The notes under the pieces were generated by a model that had not been told where the DNA came from, searched no databases, and saw nothing but the letters and a program-made list of their open reading frames with translations. DNA of 64,000 bases from Tilletiopsis washingtonensis (lineage: Eukaryota > Basidiomycota > Exobasidiomycetes > Entylomatales). Position 1 is the first letter of the stretch; each line of letters starts with the position of its first letter. The position numbers were made by a program, and so were the translations under genes. Location of the stretch: NCBI RefSeq assembly GCF_003144115.1, contig NW_020312004.1, forward strand, positions 712,871-776,870. The letters run 5' to 3'. Shown in pieces: positions 10,701 to 21,080 of the stretch.

Positions 10701-10791
10701 TCGCGGGCGACGTGCGCGAGGCGTGCGTGGGGCCGGGCATGGGACGTGCGCCGGGCACGGCCTTGAGCAGACGGAGGGCGGAGGCGCGCAT
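7790..10791 (-). CDS. Small conserved-looking mitochondrial-type protein, 139 aa, with a 2.4-kb intron
   Basis: Exons 10791-10589, 10532-10461, 8083-7998 and 7848-7790 join in phase at all three junctions and end in TGA. The start MRASALRLLKAVPGARPMPG is an Arg-rich, acid-free N-terminus typical of mitochondrial import. The rest is short, polar and likely disordered: GALHQHPGYTRADEP, HGSTTSAPHPEAATM, VTPEERSTTGWGPNRRSS and GGSNEGGKKADGSSRT. I do not recognise the family. The composition differs from the surrounding non-coding frames, and all donors are GTGAGT. Intron 2 (10460-8084) is 2377 nt, far longer than any other here, and carries the hairpin array. The stop TGA overlaps a possible donor GTGAGC. 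An alternative is that exons 1-2 and 3-4 belong to different genes. Confidence 0.55.
8290..8341. repeat. Hairpin unit 1
   Basis: An 8-bp perfect stem GCCGAAGA/TCTTCGGC around a GAA loop is flanked by outer arms matching as CCAA..TCGCA..CTTG. The apex is identical to that of unit 9. Confidence 0.8.
8421..8530. repeat. Hairpin unit 2
   Basis: About 50-nt arms: CCGTCC..GTGCAGC and CCTCAACGAGCT on the left are mirrored by AGCTCGTTGAGG, GCTGCAC and GGACGG on the right, with CGTAGC/GCTAC near the apex. Mismatches and small bulges make it resemble a pri-miRNA-like foldback. Confidence 0.85.
8571..8640. repeat. Hairpin unit 3
   Basis: A perfect 11-bp core TTGCGGAAGAG/CTCTTCCGCAA has one central base. 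Outer pairs are AGAGC/GCTCT, CAACTC/GAGTTG and CGTCATC/GATGACG, so nearly the whole 70 bp folds back. Confidence 0.9.
8714..8820. repeat. Hairpin unit 4
   Basis: The 22-nt arms match at 20 positions: GCAGAGAGAAGCTCTTCGAC.. on the left pairs with the right arm ending GGGCTTCTCTTTGC. The ~63-nt interior has further partial pairing (CTCGGAGC / GAGCCGAG-like). Confidence 0.85.
8895..8948. repeat. Hairpin unit 5
   Basis: Core TTGCGCAAG/CTTGCGCAA encloses AGCATG. The outer TTCAACTCG and CGAGTTGAA boxes are perfectly complementary. Confidence 0.9.
9057..9104. repeat. Hairpin unit 6
   Basis: A perfect 12-bp stem TTGACTCAGAGC/GCTCTGAGTCAA surrounds a 19-nt interior; the flanking CCT/AGG extends it after one bulged T. 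Confidence 0.85.
9208..9256. repeat. Hairpin unit 7
   Basis: A perfect 12-bp stem ACCTTGCGCAAG/CTTGCGCAAGGT with ATC loop, plus perfect outer boxes GCAACTCG/CGAGTTGC. Confidence 0.9.
9374..9446. repeat. Hairpin unit 8: perfect 31-bp stem
   Basis: Arms 9374-9404 and 9416-9446 are perfectly complementary over 31 nt around an 11-nt spacer (AGCGCTCGGAA). Weaker pairing continues outward to about 9320 and 9515 (GCGAGG..GCAGAAGC against GCTTCTGC..CCTCGC). The perfect core suggests recent origin or selection on the fold. Confidence 0.95.
9536..9598. repeat. Hairpin unit 9
   Basis: TCGAAGA/TCTTCGA around GAA continues as GTGATTCA/GAACCAC and GAAATGGAC/GTCCACTTTC with few mismatches. The apex is the same as in unit 1. 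Confidence 0.85.
9692..9799. repeat. Hairpin unit 10: ~50-nt arms
   Basis: Left CCTTCTCAGCGCGTCA is perfectly mirrored by TGACGCGCTGAGAAGG. Inside this, CCGG.GCAACT and ATGCCGAAG pair with AGTTGTGCCGG and CTTTGGCA. Weaker complementarity extends tens of bases outward on both sides. Confidence 0.9.
9958..10010. repeat. Hairpin unit 11
   Basis: The 16-nt arms GCGCGCGAGATGTCCT and AGGACATCTTGCGCGC pair at 15 of 16 positions around a 21-nt interior. Confidence 0.85.
10195..10246. repeat. Hairpin unit 12
   Basis: The 17-nt arms CGCGAGCGCTAGAGCTC and GAGTTCTAGCGCTCGCG pair at 16 of 17 positions around an 18-nt interior. Confidence 0.85.
10262..10360. repeat. Hairpin unit 13 (outermost, wide loop)
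   Basis: Perfect 12-bp ends AGTGAGCGCGAC/GTCGCGCTCACT are 75 nt apart; the interior has only partial pairing (GATC/GATC, AAGCC/GGCT). Confidence 0.75.
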
Positions 10792-11467
10792 GATGAGAGA
10801 GGCAACGAGGGTGGTGGTGGGGGGGAAGCAAGGGTGCACGGCGCGCAGGGAGATGCCTGTGCGCGCGCTGGCGGCTGGCGGCTGGCGAGGCGCCGCGACG
10901 AGGCGCGGCGTTACGTCATGCGTCGCCGCGCCGCTCCCCATGGTCCCTGTGCTCTCATCTGTGCGCGCGAGGCGCCCGCGGCCGCCTTGCCGTGCGCGCT
11001 GCGGTTGCGCTGCCTGACTCCCACCTCAACCTGAAGTGCGCCCATCACAGCAAAGCTTCGCACTGCTACGGAATGCACACAAGCACGGCCTCATCGCGGC
11101 ACGTCTCTTCGTTCTCTCGCTCGTGTCTAGCTCAGCCGCGCGCGGGCAGGCTCACGCCGCTGCGCACGGCGCACACAGCCTTCCGCGCGATGCGCCTTCC
11201 GCGCGCCGTGCCTGCTCCTGGGCCGGCCAGCCCCCTGAGCGCGCTGCGGCAGGGACGCCGCGGCGCGCAGCACTCGATCAGCTGGCTTCTTCATCTGCGC
11301 GAGACAAAGTGGTGTGTTGTGTTGCTCTGCTTTCTAGGCGAAGGTGGCAGCCCGAGCGGCACCGTCGCTGCCGCAGATGCGCAACTGCGGCCCGTGTGCG
11401 CGCCTTGTGCAACACCATCCGAGCACCTCTCTTCTCTTGACACTGACCGCGCAGTCTGCTCGCCACC
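10792..11467. promoter_or_regulatory. Divergent intergenic region
   Basis: This 676-bp spacer lies between the start of the 139-aa protein gene and the start of the large membrane protein. It is GC-rich with short overlapping open frames only. No TATA box or named motif is seen. Confidence 0.5.
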
Positions 11468-14400
11468 ATGCTGACAGCCACGCTCATCCCGACGCTCGCC
11501 CTGGCGCTCGTCTCGCTGCTCTGCACCATCTTCGTGCTGCTGCGCATCCTCCTGCCCTCGCTGCCCGCCCATCCTCTCAGCACCACCACACCCACGTCCG
11601 CGCGTCTCTCCAACGTCCGCGCCAGCGGCGAGACCGCCCGCAGCAGTATCACGCTGGTCGAGCGCGCCTCGAGTCCCTGGCAGCGCGAGGGTCTCGACGC
11701 AGCAGACCGCAGCGTGGCGCGGCCCCGGCTGCACTCCGCGCAGCGGCTCCTGGCGTACGTTGCCTTCGCAGACCAGGCCAGTCTGGCCATCTTGTGAGTG
11801 TCATGCTCGTACTGCACCTGTGTGCTGTGCTGAGTCTCTCGCGCAGCATCGTGTACTCGATGAAGATCGACAGTCTTGCCTCAAATCTCCTCGGCGCCGG
11901 CGGATCGTCAGACGCGGCGCTCCTCTCCGTCTCCGTCCTTCTGCGACCGGTGCTTCTCTCCTTGCTCGCAGCCTCGTCGTGGTCGCGCATCACCCTTGGC
12001 CACTCGCCTGCGCTCGGACGCTTCGATCACCGCCTCATCGCGGCGGCCGTGTTCGTGGCCGCTGCGCTGTCTGCGACAATCTACGGTCTGGCTCAAGTCT
12101 CGCCGCGCACGGCGTGCGCTCTGCTCCTCGTCTTCTGGAGTGCCCTCGTGCTCAGCGCCTCGGTCGCGTTCATCTCCTTGGGCATCTCGGTCTGGACCGC
12201 CCGAGTGCTGGCCCGCCGTGCGCAGCAGTCGAGCGCCAGTCCTCGCGCCGCAGGCAAGCGCACGCCGTTCGACTTCCAGCCCGTCCCACGGCCGCTCGTG
12301 CTGGGCGCTTCTCAGTATGACAAGCTCGCGTGGCCGCGCTCCGCCGGCGCAATGACCGAGTTTGGCGCCCTCAAGGCATCGCAGGAAGAGCTCGACACGT
12401 TCGGACGCCGCCGGTCTGAAGTCGATGGCGGCTTTCCAAAGGCCGCGCTGCCACGGCACCAGGCGGCGACGGGACTCACGATCAACACGCATGGCACGGG
12501 AGCTAGCGCGGTGCCTTCGAGCATGGACGCCTACGGCTTCGACACTGCGCGCGACGAGGCCGGGAGCCGGCAAGCTCTCCCCCACCTGCTCGTCCCAGTC
12601 GGGCCGAACAGCATGCGTGGCTCGGCCAACTCTCGCAGGCCCAGCGGTAGCTCACGCATACCCGTCGCTATTTCTCAGCGCCGCGCGAGTGCCGGGGCAG
12701 GTACCCATCCGCAAGGCGATCATGCAGGCGCGGCACCGACAGCTGCAACCTCGGAACTGGCGACGACGGGCTTTTACCACCATTGGGCGGCGCAGAGCAG
12801 TGGCGATGCGTTGCTGCCCGCAGACGATCGTGGGGCATTCGGACAGACGCAGCGCTCTTCGCCGCCGCCGCCCAGTCCCAGCCTCTCGGCTTTCATCGAT
12901 GACCGTCTGCGCTCGCCGGAGAAGGGAGGCGACATCAGCTACCTCGACCTGGACGCTTCGTACCATCCAGTCGGCGCAACCAGGGGCCGACGCTCCGCCG
13001 GCTCAGCCAAGTCCTTCGCGGGCGCCCCGGTGCCGCACACCTACACGCAGTTCGACGGCACCTTTGGCACGAGCAGCGGCAGCCCAGATGCGTCGCGCAG
13101 CTTGACGGCTGCAGACACGCCCGCGAGGTCTATGACGCCAGTCTCGTTCGCTGCTCCGCCCTCGACGTCGCGCAGCGGCACACGCAGCCGGATGCGCACG
13201 GCACTCGAGACGCACGAGCCTGGCTACGTGACTGTGCGGTCGCTGCGCAGCTTCCTGTCGGGCGGTGTGCCGCCACGCATCGAGCATTGCGTGCAAGGCG
13301 GCGGAGAGGATCTTCTCGGCGCCAGCGGCGCCGTGTGGGCTGCCATCGAGGCTGCACATGCCGCCGAGGCACGCATGCTGAACAAGGGTGCTGTCTCGGC
13401 TCTTCATGCCGACGACCAGGAGCGCCTGAGCGAGGCGGAGGCTCGGCGGGCACTTGTGCGCATCGGTGGCTATCTGGCCGGTGTCCTACTTCCCTTCGTG
13501 AGTTCAGAGCCGCGAGTAAGCTAGTGCGGCCGCGCAGGAGCTCATCTTTGACCCACAGGGCCTAGCACTGCCGTACATCGTCTTCGCGCTGATCGAACCC
13601 GCAAGCCGACCCGCGCCGTACATCCTCCACCTGCTACTTGCGCTGGCTGTCACACTCACGGGTGAGGTCCGTCCCGCACGCCCGCTCAGGCAAAGACTGA
13701 CTCGCCGCCCGGACAGGTCCTCTCATCGCCCTGCAGATGCTTCTGACCGACGGATCAGGCTTCACGTTCGGCGACACGCTCGCCAGCTCGATGCCGATCT
13801 GCCCGAAGCCGACGCCGGAGTCCTTCAGCAAGCTCCGTCCGCTGCACCTCAACGCTGAACCTGCGCCGGTCGCGGGCAACGGGTTTGGCGGCTTCAACGG
13901 CTACGATGTGCCTCTGATGGCGGGCGCGTACCCTCCCACGCCTCTCTCAGCACGCATGGCCCAGATCACCGGCCCTGGCACGCCTCTCGACAACACGCGT
14001 GCTGTGGGCCGTGCATCTCACATCCTCGAGCATCAGCGCCGTGCATCAGACCCGCGGCTCGCGACGACGCGGCGACGCTCAGCACCGCTGCTGGCCGAGG
14101 CGCCCGCTGTCGGCAGTGTCGCGTATGAGCCTCAGCACTGGCGCGCGCAGACAGTCGTGGGAGACCAGGTCGTCGAGTCCAGACCTGCGTACCGCCGCAT
14201 CGCCAGCTTGCTCTGGGCGCCGCACCCGCGGCTCGAGGTGCTGCCACCTTCTTCGCGCGGATCCAGCCTTGGGTCGAGGCCACGAGACGACTACTGCGCC
14301 AACGCTACCGACGACGGTGCAGCGGACGATTGGCAGCAGGCTGGCGCAGCTGGCGACTGCGCTGCGAACGACGCAAGCCCGGCGAGGGCTGTGGGCAGCA

Positions 14401-17400
14401 CTCCTCAGCCACCTGGACGCTTCCCCGATGACCTGAGACAGTCAGTGGCGCGCTCGCTGCGGCGGCACTCGAGCTTCCTGCTCGACGGACTCAGCGCCAT
14501 GCTGCTGCCGAAGCTCGTCCCCGGCATTCGCATCGGCCCCAACGTGCGCATCGCCGACGACGATGAGCGCACCCTCGTGGATGAATATGAAGCGCATCGG
14601 TGAGCCACGTCTGCCCAATCGAACCCGGATTGCCCAGCTGACCTTTGCCCAGTCGGCAACAAGCTGCTTCGCCCACATGGCGTCCCTTCTCGACCGCTGA
14701 GTGTCAAGCGCTGCCGAACGACGGGCACTACGGCCCCGATGTCCGCAGTGGCTCAGACACTTGCGACACGTACGAGCAAGCAGCGGTGGAAGGCCACTCG
14801 CGGCTCCCTACTCAGACCGCCGATGAGCTTTCCAGCGATTCGCTGGGCGACGACAGCTTCTCGAGCGCTCAAGACGGCATGCAAGACGACGACGCTGATG
14901 GCGAAGCCGACGACGAGCCCGCAGGATACAGCGCAGCCGTGCTGTCCGAGAGCTTTCTGCGTCGTCGTGCGTCCGTGCTTCGCCTCGAGGTCTCCTCAAG
15001 CCCCTCTCCGCTGTCAGCAAGAGCTGCTTCGTCGAGCCCGCGGTCACATTCGAGCGGAAGGGGCAGCAGTCTGAGCCTTCACTACGCCCACCCGGGCTCG
15101 TTGACATCGCGTTTCTCGCCGGCGCGGTCGCACTCCCGCGAGAGCAGCCTGCCCGTGGCCTCCTCGCACGTGTTCATGCCGGTCGAGCTGGTCGATTTCA
15201 CGCGGCCACCCGTCTATGCTCTTGAGGAATCGTCTGCACTCACGTCCATCCGTGTCGATCCGGTGTCGCGACCGAGGAGCGGCTGCACCACGCCCGTCGC
15301 CGAACAGCACTCGCCCTCGCATCCCGCGAAGGGCAGCACTCCCGTACAGGAGAGCTCGACGACCCCAGATCTCCCAGACCGCACCGCTCCTGGCGGGCTC
15401 TCTGATGTCAAGCGCTCGCTTGCTGGTCACATGGGCATGGTGCGCGCAAGCCCCGCTCCCGAGTCAGCATCGCGATCGAAGCGCCACGACGTCTCGTGCT
15501 CCGATGTCGCGGCCAAGCAGCAGAGACGCCGCAGTCTCGGCTCGGAGATGGGCTTCGACCAGTTCATCAGCGACGCGCTCGCGGGTGAGAGATCCGCGGC
15601 CGAAATGTCGCCCAACCGGTCCAGCGACGCCAACTCTCGACGCGAGACGGGAGCAAGCATCCTGTCCTCGTCGTTCACGCTCGACGAGGACATCGTCATC
15701 TCGCCCGACAACACGTTCCGCAGCGAGGCGCACGTGGAGTCCGAGTCTGCACATGAAGACACGCCCGACAATGTCCTAGCCCTCGAGCGCGTCGCCGAGG
15801 ACGCAGAGGCCCTCGACGCCGAGCAGCTCATGGCTGACATCGAGGCGTCGCTGTCCCTGTCCGGCTTCGGCGGGGTCGACGAAGGAGTCGCGACGCCGGC
15901 CGAGATCCTCAGCGAGGATGCATTCGGTTCCATCGCCATGGATCCGCTCACGCTGCATCGCCACCTCTACCCTGCGCTGCCTCTTGAGACGCTCGACGAG
16001 GTGACAGAGGATCTGACCGGCCATGCAAGCGCCAGCTGGGACGCGCATGTCAACGCAAGTCTGGACCAGATCTGGCGCGGCGGCCAGCATCAGCGCCAGC
16101 AGAGCAGTCTGAGCAGCGTGTGGACAAGCGAGCATGCTCACGGCCCGCTCGGCGATGCCGATCGTTGCGTCATCAGCGCGCCTGTCACCAGTCGAGGTAG
16201 ACTCGCCTCCTCCAGCCCGCGCCGAGCAGACGCAGCTCCCGCCTCCAGCCTCACCGAAGTCTCTCAGGCCAGCAACCAGCCGCCCAGCACGCCTTCGTCG
16301 ACCTCATTTGGCTGGGCGCATGTCGAAGAGCCGATGCCGCGTGTCGTCGTGCCGCTCTGCGAGCTGGCACACCGGACGCGGACCATGTCGACGAGGAGCG
16401 ACAGCACCATTGCCACTCCGGCGCGCGCCGTGGGTCTCAACACGTCCTTCTGGGCCTCGTCGCCGCCACCGCTGCCCCTGGCCGCACCGTCGCCGATCCA
16501 CGCGCGGCAAAGCGAGACGGCGGCGGCCGCTGAGCTGCCTCGGGCAGACGGCGAGGAGGCCTCATGGGTACACGAAGACGCGCCGGAGGCTCATCCCGGC
16601 GAGCCCTCGGTGCTTCAGCGGCAGAGCAAGCGGCGCTCGATGATGTCTTTCCTGTCGACGACGTCTGTCATGACGCGGCACTCGTCGCCGGTCGGCAGCA
16701 GCAGTGCTGCGTCGAGCAAGTGGCGCTCGTCTGCTTCGCTGCTAGGCATCCGCGACTCCCTCCCGCCGCGCACACCGTCGAGTCGCCGCACGCTGCTGCG
16801 CACCAGTCAGGCGAGCCCGGGCGCCTTGTTGACCAGCAGCGACCAGGCGTCCGCAGCCACGGTGCCAGCGTCGCCTTGGCAGGTCATCAACGAGAGCGGC
16901 CAAGTCAAGACGCTGTCGAGTCCTGCGTTTGCGCCTGCACCTGCGGCGACGCGCTCGCCGATCCAGCACGTTGTGGCCACGCCAGCCCGCCGCGTGCGCC
17001 GCAAGCCCGTGCCAGTCGGGCTCTCGCCCAGGACGCTGCCGGGCACGCAGGACGCGGAGGCCTGGGCGGCCTCGGTGCGAACGCGCATCGTGGCGCTCGA
17101 GGCAGCCCGCACGGAGCGTACGCCGCGGCGAGCAGGTGCCAAGCAGGGCGCACGGCCAGCACAGCTGAGTGAGTCACGTCGCTCGCACCATCTCCCCGGC
17201 CACTGACGTGGAGTCCGGGTGGCCAGAAGTCGTCGTGCTGACCGAGCGCATGCGCTTCCGCCTCGAAGCTCCGCTGCCCAAGCTTCCCAGCGCCGCCGAC
17301 GGCGGCTGGACAGACGAGGCAAGCGAGGACCAAGCGCAAGGCGAAGCCGCAAGTGCGCCAAGGCGAGTGCTGCACGAGAGCAACGGCGAGACGCCTCGTC

Positions 17401-17648
17401 GGTCCTCGCCACCCAGCACGCCCAAGAGGAACACGCCGCAGACTTTGCGGGCCGCGGGCGCATCGACTCCGCATAAGACTGCCGCGGCGGCGACCGTGTC
17501 CCCGCGCGCCAAGCGTGGCGCAGGCCGCACGCGAAGCGACCAGGAGAACATGCCGGGGCTCGAGGCGGCCCTCTCTCGCAGCCCGCGCAAAGAGCAGCGA
17601 GGGCCGCTGGCGCGCTCGATCGGCAGGCCGATGCAGTCGCTGCGCTAG
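11468..17648 (+). CDS. Very large multi-pass membrane protein with Ser-rich disordered tail (1973 aa)
   Basis: Unrecognised family. Exons 11468-11793, 11847-13497, 13538-13661, 13717-14599, 14653-17168 and 17227-17648 give 1973 aa, all in phase. The start has CGCCACC before ATG. Residues 1-36 hold an N-terminal membrane segment (ALALVSLLCTIFVLLRILL). Hydrophobic helices follow at about 95-120, 130-150, 165-190 and 195-225. After a ~400-residue polar loop, two or three more helices sit around exons 2-4 (YLAGVLLPF, ALPYIVFALIE, LHLLLALAVTL). This suggests about seven helices with a very long third loop. Everything after about residue 675 is Ser/Asp/Glu/Arg-rich, low-complexity, probably cytoplasmic and phosphorylated. 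A receptor-like topology is only an inference. The intron at 17169-17226 is placed by phase. Confidence 0.7.
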
Positions 17649-18024
17649 TGTCGTCCTAGCCATCCCTCACCTCCATGTGTATACCGTTGTACCTCTGTCC
17701 GTTGCGAACGCAGATCTGTGCCAGCTATGAATCGCATTCTCACGTCGACATCGCCTGTGCGCCGCCCTGCTTCTCCAACTCGGCCCTGCAGGGGGCCTAG
17801 GGCGTCAGCGCGTGGGCCAAAGCGTGAGCGTCGTGGCGCGGTCCAGCCTGCCGCCAACTTCTTTGCCGTGCAGCGAGCAGCAGCCGGGCGATAAAACGGC
17901 CCATGTCTCTCTGCCTCGACCCAAACTTTTGATGCTCTGCCCCGGCAGCAACGTCGACGCCACACCGTCGGGGCAGCATCACGCCGCCCAAGGGCGCGAC
18001 ACTCTCGAGCACCAGCGCCGTCCA
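17649..18024. other. Convergent intergenic spacer
   Basis: This spacer lies between the stop of the large membrane protein gene and the stop of SEM1. It would carry both 3' ends. I see no RNA gene or repeat. Confidence 0.5.
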
Positions 18025-18452
18025 TCATGTCTCTGCTGGCGAGGCTGATCGCACGCACCTGAGCGCCAGACTGAAGTCATCCTCGATGTCATCGTCGTCC
18101 CAGTTGTCCTCCCACAGGTGGTCGGCGCCGGCGGCGCGGTCGCCGCTCATGCTGGCGCCGCTTGCAGCGCCGGCATCGGCCTTTGCCAGATGTGCCAGCG
18201 ACGTGGCTGAGTCGTGCCAGTCTGAGGAGGCGACAGCAGGTGTCAGCAGCTGAGCTGTGGCACGCAGACACCCGGCGCGGTGCGCCTGCGCCGGTGCGAC
18301 TGACCCTGCGCCTCGAACTCCTCAAACTCGTCGTCCTCGTCGAGCACGCCGTTTGCGGGCAGCGGCTCGGCGGCCTGGGTGGCGGCGGCGGCCGGTGCTG
18401 CGCCGGCTGGCGCCTTGGAGCCGCCTGCAGGCGGTGCAGTGTTGCCCGACAT
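18025..18452 (-). CDS. SEM1: 26S proteasome lid subunit SEM1/DSS1
   Basis: Small acidic subunit of the proteasome lid, also found in TREX-2 and recombination complexes. Exons 18452-18305 and 18221-18025 give 114 aa. The acidic signature is present in two blocks: LDEDDEFEEFEAQ then DW.., and HLWEDNWDDDDIEDDFSLALR near the C-terminus. Between them is an Ala/Ser/Gly insert that makes the protein longer than the usual ~70-90 aa. The family normally continues LRAEL after this block, whereas here the frame runs LRCVRSASPAET and stops. A donor-like GTGCGT sits exactly at that point, so a further small exon may replace this tail. The gene call is secure; the last 12 residues are not. Confidence 0.88.
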
Positions 18453-18845
18453 GCTGTGTGTGTGTGGTGTGAGGCGTGGCGTGGTGGAAGGAAGGAGAGG
18501 TGCGCGCGGCGCGCGTCTCCCAGCCAGGCCAGGCGACGCGCGGCCGGCAGCGCTCGCCGCGATGGCTCGAGCGCTGCATCTGCTGCTGCACCTGCCGCGC
18601 GGCGGCGCTCGCGGCACGCCAACTCACTCAAGCCAGCAGCGCGCGTTGCTTCTGCATCTTCCCAGACGACCTCAAGCACCTCTACACCAGCCAACACCAG
18701 CCTTGACCGGCGCCACATCGCTGCTGTCAGCTTTTGCCGCAGCCAAACCAGCTTCAGCGGCGCCTCCACGGACAAGAGCGCCCGCGAGCCGTCCAGCGCG
18801 GACCGCCGCACGCGCCTGCCTCCACTTCTTCGTGCACCTCTGCCG
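18453..18845. promoter_or_regulatory. Divergent promoter SEM1 / HDHD5
   Basis: This 393-bp spacer lies between opposite starts. It contains GT-rich and CGCGGC-rich stretches but no recognised proteasome-associated control element such as GGTGGCAAA that I could find. Confidence 0.45.
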
Positions 18846-20384
18846 ATGTCGCTCCTCCAGCCGGCCCGCTCGCTGCCGCGCAGCCTCGGCGTGCGCACGC
18901 TGCGCCAGTCTGCTGCGCCGCCGCCCGGCTCCTCGACCAGCCGCGTCGCATTCGCCTTCGACATCGACGGCGTGCTCAAGGCCGGGCCCACGGTGCTCGA
19001 GCCGGCGCGCCGGGCGCTGCAGCTGCTCGAGGGCAACAATGCACGCTCCGTGCGCGTGCCCTACGTCTACGTCACCAACGGCGGCGGGCCGTCCGAGACG
19101 GAGCGCGCGGCGCTGCTGCAGCGCGAGCTGGGCGTTCCGGTGAGCATCACAGCGGTAGAAGACTGGGGCGCAGGATTGGCGAAGGGCTGCCCTACAAGCG
19201 CGGCAGAGGGCGGAGCAGGGCTCTAAGGGTGCAGCAGTTGTGCCCGAGGCACCACTAGGGCGCCGTAAATGTTCACATCGAGGTCCAGCGTGAAGCCTGC
19301 CCCGCTGCTGACTCTCGATCCCCAGGTGTCGCCAACGCAGGTCATCCAGGCGCACACGGTGATGCAGTCGTTGGTGCAGGACTTTGGCGACAAGCCGGTG
19401 CTGATGATTGGCGGGCCAGAAGGCGTGCCCGGTGCCAGCCGTGCGGTGATGGAAGGGTGAGTGCGGCGTCGGCCCGGCCGCAGTGACGCGCAACTGACGC
19501 GACGCCGCGCCGCAGCTATGGCTTCCGCGATGTGTACACGGCGCAGGACATCCAGGCCTGGGCGCCTCCGGTGTATCCCTTTGCGAAGCTGGACCCAAGG
19601 TGGCACGAGGCTGGCGCTGTGCGGGTGAGTTGGGCCGGAGCATCTCGACGTCTGCTTGCTGACGTGGGCCTTGCCTTTCACTGCATCAGCAAGCAGACTT
19701 CTCGCAGGTGCACTTTGCCGCCATCATGGTCTTCCACGATTCGCGCGACTGGGGTCGGGACATTCAGCTGATGTGCGATGTGCTGCGCAGCCGCGACGGC
19801 GTCGTGGGCAATGTCGGCGACGACACGCACCCGCAGGTGCCGCTCTTTTTCTCGCACGGCGACCTGCGTGAGTGGCTCGTGGTGCGGCTGCCAGAGCTTG
19901 AGCTCACGCTGGCACCCTGCAGTCTGGGGCAATGACTTTCTCGCCTCTCGCTTTGGCCAGGGCGCCTTCCAGCACGCCGTCGCTGCAGTCTACAAGGCCA
20001 CTTCGGGCCGTGACCTCGTGGCGACGACGTTTGGCAAGCCCGAGCGGGGCACGTACGAGTATGCGCACGAGCGGCTGCGCGCCCGCGCCGCTGAGCTGGG
20101 CCACGAGGCTGGCGAGCTGAATACGTGGATGGTCGGCGACAATCCGGCGTCTGACATTGCCGGTGAGAGAGACGCGGCGGTGAGGCTCTTGCGTGCATTC
20201 GCTGACGCCAGCGCCAGGTGCCAATGGCTACGGCTGGGCCTCTGCACTCGTCCGCACGGGCGTCTTCCGCGACGTCGAGGGTCCGCCGGCGCACCAGCCG
20301 ACGATCATCGTCGACGACGTGGAGGGCGCAGTCCTGCACGCGCTCGAGCAGGAGTGGGGCACCTCGGCACAGAGGAAGCACTGA
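18846..20384 (+). CDS. HDHD5: HAD-superfamily hydrolase, CECR5/HDHD5 type (mitochondrial)
   Basis: Six exons (18846-19139, 19326-19456, 19516-19624, 19690-19867, 19923-20162, 20218-20384) give 372 aa with every phase consistent. An Arg/Ser-rich presequence (MSLLQPARSLPRSLGVRTL) suggests mitochondrial import. HAD motif I is AFDIDGVL (nucleophile Asp about residue 39). Motif II is YVTNGGG. The late lysine region is GKPERGTYEYA, and motif IV is MVGDNPASDIAGAN, which is split by the last intron. FVF-type HDSRDWGRDIQ is typical of the CECR5 subgroup. The substrate is unknown for the family. The short C-terminus RTGVF..HQPTIIVDDV is complete. Confidence 0.9.
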
Positions 20385-20570
20385 CCGCAGGCACGGATGC
20401 GCATCGCCGGCGACGCAGCCATCAATAGAGACACCTTGACGCTTCTCTGTGTCGTCCGAGAGCGTCCTTGCCGTCCGAGAGCGGATGGATGAGGGCCGCG
20501 GCGTGGTCCAGGCCTTTGCGGCGTCATGTCTTGCGCTAACATGGCTGCCGCTCCCCAACAGATGATCGTC

Positions 20571-20571
<1 letters not shown>

Positions 20572-20613
<42 letters not shown>
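20572..20613 (+). repeat. (GCA)14 microsatellite
   Basis: Fourteen uninterrupted GCA units, 188 bp after the HDHD5 stop. It lies outside any supported coding region. Confidence 0.97.
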
Positions 20614-20614
<1 letters not shown>

Positions 20615-21056
20615 GCAGAGCGGGCAGCATGCAGCAGCCTGCGCTGCCAGCACCAGCGCCTCCCGGCGAGACGTGACGACGCCATCGCCGCGACGGCTGC
20701 ATGACACCTCGGCGCGACACGGCCGCAGCTCCACGTACCCACGCTTTGCAGGATGCGTCAATGCGCAGAGTGCGCCTCGGGCGGCCCGGCGCGCAGCATC
20801 AGCGTGCGTGTCGCTGTGCGCGCTGCAGCGGCCAAAGCAGCCTCAACGTCGAGTCAGAGTTTCACAGCGTGCAGTGTCAGCATGCAGCAGCGACAGCTGC
20901 CTGCCTGCTTTGGACGTGTGCCGCGCCTGGCGCGATGCCCCAGATGCAGAGTCGGCGGCGTCGCGCTGTCCTCGCTCCGCCCATGCGCCGCCGAGCTGCG
21001 ACGTCGTGCGGGCTGCGGCGCCGCACCGACGCCGCGCGGGGGCGCGAGGGCGCTCG

Positions 21057-21080
21057 CGGCTCCGAGGCGCCTCGGAGCCG
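21057..21080. repeat. 24-bp perfect palindrome
   Basis: CGGCTCCGAGGC followed directly by its exact complement GCCTCGGAGCCG, with no spacer. It could be a site for a dimeric factor or a cruciform-prone sequence; no function is known. Confidence 0.9.

Noticed and set aside
17169-17648. Separate small gene MSHVARTISP.. after the large membrane protein
   Set aside because: A 58-nt intron (17169-17226) with a proper donor and acceptor joins it in phase to the preceding exon. The putative start is within the intron and is not a true ATG.
20572-20613. Poly-Gln/poly-Ser coding tract
   Set aside because: The (GCA)14 run lies after the HDHD5 stop in a region with no supported gene.
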